64,000 bases of DNA from contig CALZFC010000009.1 of assembly GCA_945643635.1 (NCBI GenBank), forward strand, positions 6,504,501 through 6,568,500. The letters run 5' to 3'. This DNA is from Allodiplogaster sudhausi (Eukaryota; Nematoda; Chromadorea; Rhabditida; Diplogasteridae). Shown piece by piece: positions 1 to 8,999 of the stretch (positions are counted from its first letter, which is position 1; every line of letters starts with the position of its first letter). The notes below the pieces were generated by a model. It saw nothing but the letters and a program-made list of their open reading frames with translations. It had not been told where the DNA came from and searched no databases. The translations under genes were made by a program, and so were the position numbers.

Positions 1-704
1 TAACTGTTCGTTTGTTAGAAGTAAAAATAGGACGACGTGGTTCTTATGCCTAATAAAGAACTTCACTCTGATGCGAAAATGAATATTTCTAAGGTCGTAT
101 CTAAAAATATCCTTATGAAAAACCATGTGAACAGTCAGACATCTTACTCCTCACGTTCTGCCTCTTTGCCTTTTTACCCAGCTTTTCTGTCTCCTTTTAT
201 AATACTCCCCCGGATCTCGGAGTCCTTGTTCTTTTGAACTGTGTCATTTGTGTGCCGTTCTCTTGGTCAGCCTTGAATGCTCCTCCTTCCTCGCAGCATC
301 CCACTACAAGTGAATGCACACATGTATAGTAGAATCCGCCTATTTAACCAACAAGAGAAGAGCCCATCGAGAGGGCCTCCTCTTGTACTTTGCAGCTTGT
401 GACCTCAGTCACAACTGATCCTGACGTTTTGTTGACTTTAAAGTTTCACTAGTAACTTTGTATATATATAAGTGTATATAATACCAGCCGGTTCAGGTGG
501 TTTCTTCCGATTCCTTGGCCGATTCCTTGACATCATTTTAGTTGTGATAACCTTGAAATGTAGAGTTTTTCGTAGGAGAAGGTAGCAAGTAGCAATAATT
601 CTTATTAAGCTATGGAAATTTATGGGGTCTAGGGTAGCAGTCGGAAGTTCTCGAAAATTCTAGGTCCCGGGGCAGAAATCAATCCCTTCAGCGACACCAA
701 GGGA
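1..704. other. Upstream flank of the nuclear receptor gene, no gene seen
   Basis: AT-rich sequence without an open frame of convincing codon content. It presumably carries the promoter and 5' end of the receptor that starts at 705, but I see no clear TATA box close to the start. A short TATATATA tract lies at about 463-482. Confidence 0.5.
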
Positions 705-3282
705 ATGATGGAAGATGTCCCGGGCACCTCTTTGCAACCGGGACGCCGCTCGAGGGAATATTACAGAGGAATGGCTTGCGATATCTGCTCGGCGACTGCC
801 GACGGTCTCCACTACGGCGCCATTTCTTGCCGGTCATGCAACGCCTTCTTCCGTCGTGCAGTCACCTACAATCAGGTTGTGTTTATAACGGTGAATGCAC
901 ATATGATGTAGCATTTGATAACACGGATGATTGATGCTTTTGTGAAGGGATTAATAGAGAAAACTAGCAAAACTGAGAGAACATGACATATGAATTAGAG
1001 AATGGTTGGAAAAGAAAGCAAAGTGGCCTGAAGAGGTACCTGTGCCGCTTCGACGGCGCCTGCGTTGTCACGCAACTCGATCGCTGCGTGTGCCGCGCGT
1101 GCAGATACGCAAAGTGCATTGAGGCGGGCATGCGCGAGGAAGGTTGGCATCTTTGCATACATGCACATTTCCTTTAAATATATATTACTATGCTTAATGT
1201 CAATGCTATTTGAACTTAAATTATTTCAAAAGCCTAAAAAGATAAAAGATATCTGCAGCCGTCCAGCCGAAACGGGATCCTACCGGCTCGCAAAAGGGCC
1301 GGCAACGGCCGCCGCTAGAGTCTTCCTTCGAAGAGGCGGTGGTTGTGAAGCTGGAGTGCCGTGAGGACACGATTGAAGCTGATGTTTGCTCTGCCTTCTA
1401 TTCACTGGGTCGAACATTAGCTATGTTGCAGCACATCGATGATTTCGTCTTCAACCGTGACTTCTTTGAAGGCAAACAGTTTGAATTGTATGTTCTTTTT
1501 GAAGCTATTCTTTGCCTCTTCACTGGTGGAGAATGCAAGTTATGACGAGTTTAATGTATATTCATGACATCTCATATCAAAGGCTAGTCCACTGCTACGC
1601 TGAGCATCTTCGCATGATGCAGCTCAACATGACGTCTGCCGAAGACTTCTTGCAAGATCATCAACCAGTTTGGAAATTTTTTGTACATATTTAGCATTTC
1701 AGAGATGCGAATTGGAAAAAATGTTGTGCAACTCTATCTTCGTGCTTCATAATGATTACATAAATAATGTCGATATCGGATAGAGCGGCTCTCTGCGAGA
1801 GTTGGACGCGACTGATGTCGGCTTGTTGGCTAGCACGGAGCTCGCAGGCATTCTCTACTGGTTCGAGAAGCTGGAGCCGTTCAGCTTTCTTGACCGTGTC
1901 GACTGCGTAAGAAATAAAAAAACTTTCATTTTAGCTAAAAAATATTTCGCTCGTTTCACCAGTGCCTGACAAAACAATTATAAATGAATAAATCAATAAC
2001 AACTTACACTGCAAATGGACAGCGAATGCTGTTGAATCACTACTCGCCACGGAAGCTGACTCTCGATCGAATGTTCATTGCGTCGTTGCACAAGGAAGAG
2101 GCAGCGGCCGGTCGCATTGTGCTGCTCAACAATTCCTTCATCGCCGTGGTCGACATAAACGAGAATAATCAACACGTCTCAGAGTGCGATCTTTGGTTTT
2201 TTTAAATTGATTATTTGCATTGCAAAATGCTACCTTATAAAGATATTTTCTAAGCATTACATAATTTTTTATATGTCTTTGGATTATGTACAGAGGAAAT
2301 AGATTCTTCAATTTCTGCTTTCAAGAAAGCTGCTTCTCCCCACGTTTGAGCGTTTCTGGCGTTGCGCCGTGCTGCCTATGATCGAGATGAAGATTACGCA
2401 CGCTGAGATTGTCTTCCTGCACTGCCAGCTTCTTTGGAGTTCATTCTTTGCTTGAAATCAATAGCCATGCTACCCTTTAGCGATTTAGGCACATCCTAGT
2501 TGTTCAAAAATCAAAGCAACTATTTATAAAGCGCTTAGCGCTGCGAACATTCGGGAAAGGGAAAACATTTCCGGAAAGAACAGACTTGCCACGGGCCCTG
2601 GACGTTTCCAAAAGATTCGGGGAGGGGCCGACTTATGCCCAGGGTTATGGGTAATGCACAAATTACATGGGAAATAACTTCCTATCGAGTTTCTTGAATA
2701 CTCTTACTTGCATGCTTGAATATATCAGCAGACCACCGATACGTGTCCAATTCAAGTCGGAATATTTTGCAAGCGAGGCGTGAGTGGGCGGCTCGTTGTC
2801 TTCGAAAGCACTACGAGCGAATCGGACAAGTACATAGAATATTTTTATTTACTTATTATATATACATACATACATACATATATTTAATTACCGAATAAGA
2901 AATAATATAGTATTCATTTTCTTCTTCAGATTGACCCGGAAATTCGACTTGGAGAAATATCACTTCTTCTTCCAGAACTCGAGGTTATCGCAGATTTATT
3001 AATAGATAACGTTGGAATTGGTGTTGGATAAAAAAAAACGAAAAATGAAAGATGTGCATGCACATGTATTTTTTTTTCTTACGCTTGGAAGTAATGATAA
3101 TTTTGATAGTGTAATGATAATTTTTGTGAAACGGAAAGAACATAGAGAATAGGCAAAATTTGTGACTTCTTCAGGTCATCTGCGACCACCACTGCACGGA
3201 CTACCAAGTGGCCAAGCTCTTTCAATTTTCCGATCTGCGACTTAATTCATATGATGAATACTGCGGGTCGACAATTCAATAG
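705..3282 (+). CDS. Nuclear hormone receptor, nematode supernumerary (HNF4-derived) type
   Basis: Ligand-regulated transcription factor expected to act in the nucleus. The first zinc finger is in exon 705-875 (CDIC...CRSC, then NAFFRRAV, the P-box helix). The second finger is in 1034-1142 with the exact C-x5-C-x9-C-x2-C spacing and RYAKCIEAGM. Later exons read as 1259-1487, 1583-1667, about 1703-1722, about 1788-1906 (ILYWFEKLEPFSFLDRVDC), 2023-2175, about 2330-2438 (FWRCAVLPMIEMKI), 2729-2829, 2930-2983 and 3175-3282. The last two join RLGEISLLLPELE to VICDHHCTDYQVAKLFQFSD, a typical helix 10-12 end with an AF-2-like tail. Junctions between 1668 and 2330 are the least certain. The ATG at 705 was chosen as the first in frame; 771 (MACDIC) is an alternative. 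If the intron after 2983 is retained, translation stops at 3031. One intron (2439-2728) holds a satellite-like insertion. Confidence 0.88.
2541..2655 (+). repeat. Single copy of the heat-shock-element satellite, inside a receptor intron
   Basis: This intron segment matches the array at 24560-25090: it has the same ordered words (TTCCGGAAAGAAC, then CCACGGGCCCTGG, then an AGATTCGGG block, then GGGGCCGACTTATGCCCAGGG). It contains GAAcaTTCggGAA near 2544, three alternating nGAAn units of a heat-shock element. Confidence 0.65.
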
Positions 3283-3584
3283 ACAAGCGCAGCACCACGT
3301 CAGAAGAAGAATATAGCATTAATTTTGAGTATGATGGGGCATATGTATTAACGAAAGGATTCAAATTGATTGTTATTCCAGCAAGGCGTTGTACTTCGAA
3401 GCAGCCTTTCATATTGTATTGACTAACAGTCAAGAATTTCATATTTTCTGGTATTAAAAAAGAATAATTTAAGAAATGATGATGATTGGCGATATAAATA
3501 ACTCTGGGCAAAAGTATATGAAGGCCCATATTATAATTGATATCCTTCTTAGGAAATTACAATTTGAAAATGCTCCGCAATTCT

Positions 3585-3917
3585 TTATTTAAGCGGATAT
3601 GATTGTAAGAAACTCAAGCAAGATTCCTTGAGTGCTCTGAAGAAGTCGAGGATGCTGCTCAGGTCGTTGCTGTCAGAAGGAGCGACCGACGGGGAGGGGA
3701 TGGGTGGTGGGGATGGAGAAGGACTCGGAGAGGGAGAAGGACTGGGGGAAGGAGAAGGCGAGGGAGAGGGAGAGGGGCTGGGAGAGGGAGAAGGAGAAGG
3801 AGAGGGAGATGTCTTATGGTGGCGGTGCCGTCCGCGGTTCCAGCCCCATCCCCAGTTACCCCAGGCGATTGCCGAAGATGCCAGCATGGCGAAGACGAAG
3901 AGGTGGAGGATGCGCAT
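3585..3917 (-). CDS. Small secreted Ser-Pro repeat protein (copy 1)
   Basis: Single-exon 110-residue protein of unknown function. The N-terminus is a good signal peptide (MRILHLFVFAMLASSAIA), followed by a Trp/Gly/His/Arg-rich stretch (WGNWGWGWNRGRHRHHKT). About 40 residues of nearly perfect Ser-Pro dipeptides follow, then a folded-looking tail (SVAPSDSNDLSSILDFFRAL) ending with one Cys. The mature protein is probably extracellular; the SP tract is a likely site of O-glycosylation or an extended spacer. A paralog lies 1.6 kb away on the same strand (5203-5532), with shared promoter block and 3' flank. An AATAAA signal lies at 3578-3583 (minus strand), overlapping the stop region. I do not recognise the family; an antimicrobial or cuticle-surface role would be a guess. 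The opposite-strand Gly-Glu-rich frames are shadows. Confidence 0.75.
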   Translation of the reverse strand: MRILHLFVFAMLASSAIAWGNWGWGWNRGRHRHHKTSPSPSPSPSPSPSPSPSPSPSPSPSPSPSPSPSPPPIPSPSVAPSDSNDLSSILDFFRALKESCLSFLQSYPLK

Positions 3918-3954
3918 CTTTCAATACTTCGCGAGTCAGCAGACAGCGCTTTGA

Positions 3955-4063
3955 TTTATACTAAATCATGAAGCTACGGCGTTCCTCTCAATGTGCCTCT
4001 TTCGAACATTTGGCCTGATGATAATACCACAGCAACAAGAGAGAATGTCGCAGCTGTGTAAAT
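3955..4063 (-). promoter_or_regulatory. Promoter of Ser-Pro protein copy 1
   Basis: Reading the minus strand, TATAAATC lies at 3962-3955, about 38 bases before the ATG. Further upstream (4063-4039) is a block containing ACACAGCTGCGACATTCTCT with an E-box CAGCTG at 4051-4056. The same block with one change precedes copy 2. Confidence 0.6.
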
Positions 4064-5166
4064 CGTCGCTGGTACTCTTCTGTATACTTTTGATTTCATT
4101 ATTCTCTCTATCTTGTTTTTTTTTAACTTATAAATGAAAATTCAACTAAACAAGAAAGATGTACATATGTATATGGAATCAAAATAACAAATTAGTCGAA
4201 GAAGATAGTCGGCATTCTGTGCAAGTAATTCTAAATTAAAATCTGGGACATGAAATATTTACTCCAGAATCTGATGACAGCATGTCTCTTTGCAAATACA
4301 TATAAGTGTAGCATTCTGAATTCATGCATAACCTTTTTTAATTTGTAAACCTATCGTTGTAATTTTAACATGCAGTGTGTGAGGCGTGCTACCACTGCAA
4401 GAAAAAGAAAACATGAAGTCATTTGATCCTTGTTCGCAGGTTTTACTCTAAGATATGGAAGAAGAACAAGAATTTACTCGCGCTTCGATGGACTGATGGA
4501 TTCGTCGCCGCACGTTTTCATCCATTGCCTCACTTGTTTTATCTGGTCCAAAAGTCTGCCGTGCATTTAAGCTGTCTAAAGTTTGCAACATGTTGAAAAC
4601 AATCTTATTTCAAACATGTTCACAACAGAAGAATTGGCAATTTGTCAGCCTATATTAAATGCTCATGTGTTCCGAACATGTATCCAGGTTGTGGTCACTT
4701 AAGCCTTTGTGTGCACTTCCTGTTTCGAACTTCTGAAGTAGTCACTTGTTCAGACCAAGCACAGAGACAACGCGCAAAGATGGAGACGTAGGTTGTGACG
4801 AGCAAAAGCTGCTATGGTGTTGCTTTGTCTGGTCACCAACGAAATAGCACAGGCAGATCGCCGCTCCCAGCCTGCCTTGCACCCCCCACCCTCAAAAGAC
4901 AAGTCGCCTCTCGCGACCTGCCTTAACTCTGCTGTGGAAGATTCAAGTTGTTTTTATTTCATTTGAACTTAATAGGGTTATAGCTGACATGTCGCGTCAA
5001 TGTTAGTGTGCGATCTAGAATCGCGTGTTCATTGAGGACGTTGCCTTCTTGGCCGGAAAAAATTTTTTTCTGATACCTTATTTTGCATATCATCTCCACA
5101 GCTTGCAAGTAGAAGATTCTTCGCTTCATACATTTGTGTTTCGAGCTTAACGGAATCTCCGCTATT
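4064..5166. other. Spacer between the two Ser-Pro genes
   Basis: No coding region seen. Sequence is AT-rich with a GC-richer patch near 4840-4925. It separates the tandem paralogs. Confidence 0.5.
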
Positions 5167-5202
5167 CTTTATTCTAACGGATATGGAAAACAACTCTTGA
5201 AT

Positions 5203-5532
5203 TCAAGCAAGATTCGCGTTGAGGAAGTCCTTGAGTTTTCTGAAGAAGTCGAGGATGCTGCTCAGGTCGTTGCTGTCAGAAGGAGCGACCGACGGGGAGG
5301 GGCTGGGTGATGGGGATGGAGAAGGACTCGGAGAGGGAGAAGGACTGGGGGAAGAAGAAGGCGAGGGAGAGGGAGAGGGGCTGGGAGAGGGAGAGGGAGA
5401 GGGAGATGGTGAGGGCGACGGAGATGTCTTATGGCAGCCGTGCCGTCCGCGGTTCCTGCCCCATCCCCAGTTACCCCAAGCGACTGCCGAAGATGCCAGC
5501 AGGACGAAGACGAAGAGGTGGAGGAAGCGCAT
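5203..5532 (-). CDS. Small secreted Ser-Pro repeat protein (copy 2)
   Basis: 109-residue paralog of the 3585-3917 gene, with the same plan: signal peptide (MRFLHLFVFVLLASSAVA), WGNWGWGRNRGRHGCHKT, a longer Ser-Pro tract with one SSS interruption, and the tail SVAPSDSNDLSSILDFF, then RKLKDFLNANLA. Copy 2 has a Cys in the basic segment where copy 1 has its Cys near the C-terminus, so the disulfide or dimer arrangement differs. The tails diverge only in the last 15-20 residues. The 3' flank has AATAAA on the minus strand near 5167-5172. Function unknown; probably a secreted structural or defence peptide. The repeat tract differs in length between copies, as expected for slippage. Confidence 0.75.
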   Translation of the reverse strand: MRFLHLFVFVLLASSAVAWGNWGWGRNRGRHGCHKTSPSPSPSPSPSPSPSPSPSPSPSSSPSPSPSPSPSPSPSPSPSPSVAPSDSNDLSSILDFFRKLKDFLNANLA

Positions 5533-5586
5533 CTTTCAATACTTCGCAAGTCAGCAGACGGGCATGCTTACAGAAGGGCCACGTTC

Positions 5587-5686
5587 CTATTTATACAAGA
5601 CCGTGAAGAAACAAAATGCGCCTACAGCCGCCCTCCCCTGCTGACAATAACACAGCAATACCAGAGAATGTTGCAGCTGTGTAAAT
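5587..5686 (-). promoter_or_regulatory. Promoter of Ser-Pro protein copy 2
   Basis: On the minus strand TATAAATAG lies at 5595-5587, about 55 bases before the ATG. The conserved upstream block ACACAGCTGCAACATTCTCT with E-box CAGCTG (5674-5679) sits at 5686-5662, at nearly the same distance as in copy 1. Confidence 0.6.
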
Positions 5687-5689
5687 TGA

Positions 5690-6490
5690 AACGGATAAAT
5701 TCGAATATTTCTCTTCAAAATAGAACTCTCTAGCCCGCTTTTTCTCGTCAAATTAACAAAACATGCTCATACTCTCAATTGATGTTTCCTTCCAAATCCA
5801 TTCCGTGTTCCTTCATCTTTGAATAATGATGAGATATCCACTGTTATATAGCACTTTTTATATCTTATTTATTGCTTCAAGCCGAAATTTCTTATCTCCA
5901 AAAACGCGCTTTTATTTACAAGATGAATTTGACCACATTTGATAGCAAGCAGATATGGTTTGCCGTGGGAACCTCGAGGTGGGAGATGAATTGGAAATTA
6001 AGAATTATTCAAAGAAAGAAAAGCATAAACAACATGTGATACGGAGTGTCGCACCGTAGTACAAAACTTCTCTTAAAGGAGTCATCCTGGGAATAATTCT
6101 TTTCTCTACCGTTACTGTATGTTCTGTATCTCTATTGTACAATCTCGCCTTTTCTTGGCCCGAGAGAGCTTTGCAAATAAGGAGGGTACTAATATCTACA
6201 GTAGCTAATTTAACATGAATAAGATCGGAAATGATAAGATGAAGATTGTTAAAACTTTCTGAATCGATGTTTTACGAAGAGACTTAATGATTAAAACAAA
6301 GTGTTTACGTAGGAATGACAGATAAGCAGGAATATAGTAATTGATAGACTGATTTAGCAAAAAAAAAACGATTCCTGCAAGTTAATTTGCACAAAATTAC
6401 AAGTCTTGTCCATCGGTGAAAATACAGACTGGGGTGGAATGCGGCCGCATTCTTCCGAAGACGAGAAAAAATAAAGCGACGAAACTTTAA
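5690..6490. other. Intergenic spacer, no gene seen
   Basis: AT-rich sequence between the Ser-Pro gene promoter and the 3' end of the minus-strand kinase gene. No supported open frame. Confidence 0.5.
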
Positions 6491-6495
6491 TCAGG

Positions 6496-8999
6496 CAACA
6501 GCGGGCGCACTGCGCATGGGTATCGCGTGCTTCGGCAAAATCTTAAATATTAATATGTATTCATACTATTCGAAATATTTTGAAACTTACCAATTGCTCT
6601 TTCGCAACACAAGTAATTTCTTCGTCTGTTCCATTTTTCAAGCCAAAACTTCGCTCCTACACATACTTTGTTGATGAGATCCGCTCTGTCGCCAAACTCC
6701 GCGGTGCCCCACGCGAAGATTGGCGGCATTCCGCGTTGGCCGCAGCCCTTCTCGAGGCGCAACTCGTCAAAGAACTCGTGAGCGCACATCTCAAAATTGG
6801 ATTCTTCCTTTTTTTCTCTAACATACTGCAATATTCTGGCTGCATTTCGTGCTAGTTTCCTTCTCAGCTGCACCTCAATGGCGCTCGGACGATGCGTCCA
6901 GTCGTACTGTAGAATGGCCTTGAGCAGCTTGACGGCTGATGGTGGCACGTGAGAAGGCAGCATCTGCAGGAAATAATGCTCTTTCTGCCACCCCGTGCAT
7001 TACCCCGCAAATGTTTCGCAATCACTGTCTCTTCTTTATCTGTCACTGACTCTCCTCATATTTCTCTCTCTCTCTCTCCCTATCTGTCTTTGGTCACCTC
7101 CTTAATTCGTCTAGAGGGCCTTTCTGGCATGCACAGCTCGGCATATCGCTTCGTGATGTCGTCGAGGAGATTTCTAGGGGGCGCGCCAAGCACCTAGCAA
7201 GGAGAGTTTATATGTTGTGCTCATAAGACAGTCTTCTCTTTGACGTACTTTCGATGATCAGACAAGATTGTACCGCACGAAACACGATATGTACGTACTA
7301 GTTGCACAATAATGCTTCTGTTTACCTGTGCAATCTCTGTCAGCTGCATTTTATCGGTGGCTCCGCTGAAGGGCGTGTCGCCTGTCAGCAGTTCGACCAT
7401 GCATATCCCGGCCGACCAAATGTCTACATACATAAGTATTTTCTTCAATTTCTCACTTTCTTCTATAATAACTTCCAGATTATGAAGTACCTATGGCACA
7501 TGTATATTGCGTGAAGGATAACAGGAGCTCGGGCGCGCGATAATACCTGAAAAGAGTGTATGTACTTTCAAAGAATAGATGCATTGACTCTCCAGAAAGC
7601 ACCTTGAGCAGATGTACGAGAGGCTCGGCTCATTGAGATGAAGCCGTTTGGCCGAGCCAAAGTCGCCGAGTTTGACTACGTTCGTGGTGGGGTCCACGAG
7701 GATGTTCTGTGTCTTGACGTCCCGATGGCAGATGTCACGCAAGTGGATGTAGTGAAGGGCGCGGCACACTTGGAACATGTACAACTGCAATCTTTCTTTG
7801 CTTATCGATATAAACTTCAGTCAATGTGTATTCATGTTGAGCTGCAGTAACACTGGCAGCAGCCAAAAAGCGCATTGTAATTGCGATTTCGGCGTTTCCT
7901 CTGCGTCCAACAGCACATAGTGCAAAGAGAGCACAAACCATGACAGTGAACTTCGGCATGTTCTGATGCGTTCGCCGATATCCGGAGAGTAGCTGATGCA
8001 GCGACTTGGGCATGTACTCCATCACGAAGTGGATGTGCTCCTCGAGCTACGAATTTTGCTATTTAGACAAATATTTGCATATTTTGTTATATACATTTTA
8101 TTTATTTACTGTTCACATATAAACATGTAGTGCTTTCAGGATTGAATTGCGATATTTAATTGTTTTTTCAACGTATCACATGACAATCAGAACGAGACTG
8201 TTGGCCTCGTGACGCCTTCAGAATAATTCAAAAAAATTTTGCCCTTCGTTGATTATAGTCAAGTGTTGTAGGATTTCCTATTTAGCAATTAAATGCACTT
8301 GAAAAGTCACATGCATGGGCATCTCAAGTGTCTATAATAAATTAGCCAATGTGTCATACGGCACACTAACGTCCTCGTTGATTGTCTGAAAGTAGAACTT
8401 CATGTAAATGACGTTAGGATGATCGAGCGTCCGTAAAAGGTCCAGCTCGCGACTCTGAAAGGGACAGTTTGCAAGCCGCATATCTGCGCTGTAAACGACA
8501 TCAATTCATTCTCACATATTAAACTGGAACCTTTCGAGGGTCATAAGAGACTTTTCATAGAAAGAGGTCTAAACTCAAATCAAAATGAAACTTCTCTCAT
8601 GTGCAGAAAAAATGTGAGGAGACATACATTGTTTTTAAAAACTTAAAAATGGAAGATACAAACTCGATAGTACTGCTCCTTGAGAACTCGCTTGATAGCG
8701 ATGGGCTCAGAAGTAAGGGCGATCCGCGCCGAGTACACGCAGCCAAAGGTGCCACTCCCGATGATCTGACAGCAGAGAATATCTCGCTTTCTCTCATTGA
8801 AGAGTGACCGAACCTTTGGCGGTGAGAATTCAAGCAGGACATGGCGAGCATCTGGGTCTCGCTGGCCAGCAATGGTCTCGGTAGGAATGCCATTATTGCG
8901 GATTAGCGGCGGATGCACCATGTCGGGGGGGGGGGCAGCAGATTGTGACGTCACCGGTCCTACTCCGTCCTCCTCCCTTCGCCCTCCAGAACCGAACAA
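6496..8999 (-). CDS. GSK-3-like protein kinase (divergent nematode GSKL type)
   Basis: CMGC-family Ser/Thr kinase. Exons on the minus strand: 8999-8664, 8454-8371, 8046-7939, 7784-7603, 7546-7491, 7423-7326, 7193-7098, 6963-6874, 6789-6667, then one or two short C-terminal exons down to about 6496 that I cannot fix. Motifs in order: glycine loop GSGTFGCVYSARI, lysine IAIKRV, SRELDLLRTLDHPNV (the Arg of the priming-phosphate pocket kept), HRDVKTQN (Thr where GSK-3 has Pro), KLGDFGSAK, SYICSRYYRAPELL with the activating Tyr, DIWSAGICMVELLTG, and MCAHEFFDELR. These match GSK-3 throughout, but the spread of changes resembles the male-germline gskl-1/gskl-2 paralogs of Caenorhabditis more than conserved gsk-3. 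The start at 8999 is uncertain because an 11-base G/C run (8925-8935) lies just inside it; Met at about 8922 is an alternative start. Confidence 0.85.
8925..8935. repeat. Run of 11 G inside the kinase N-terminal coding region
   Basis: A homopolymer of 11 bases that reads as prolines on the minus strand. It is prone to length change and to sequencing error, so the frame upstream of it is uncertain. The kinase domain downstream is unaffected if translation starts at about 8922. Confidence 0.7.

Noticed and set aside
5219..5644. Gly-Glu-rich frames opposite the Ser-Pro genes
   Set aside because: Complement of the Ser-Pro repeat. No signal peptide, and the minus strand has signal peptide, TATA box and polyadenylation signal.
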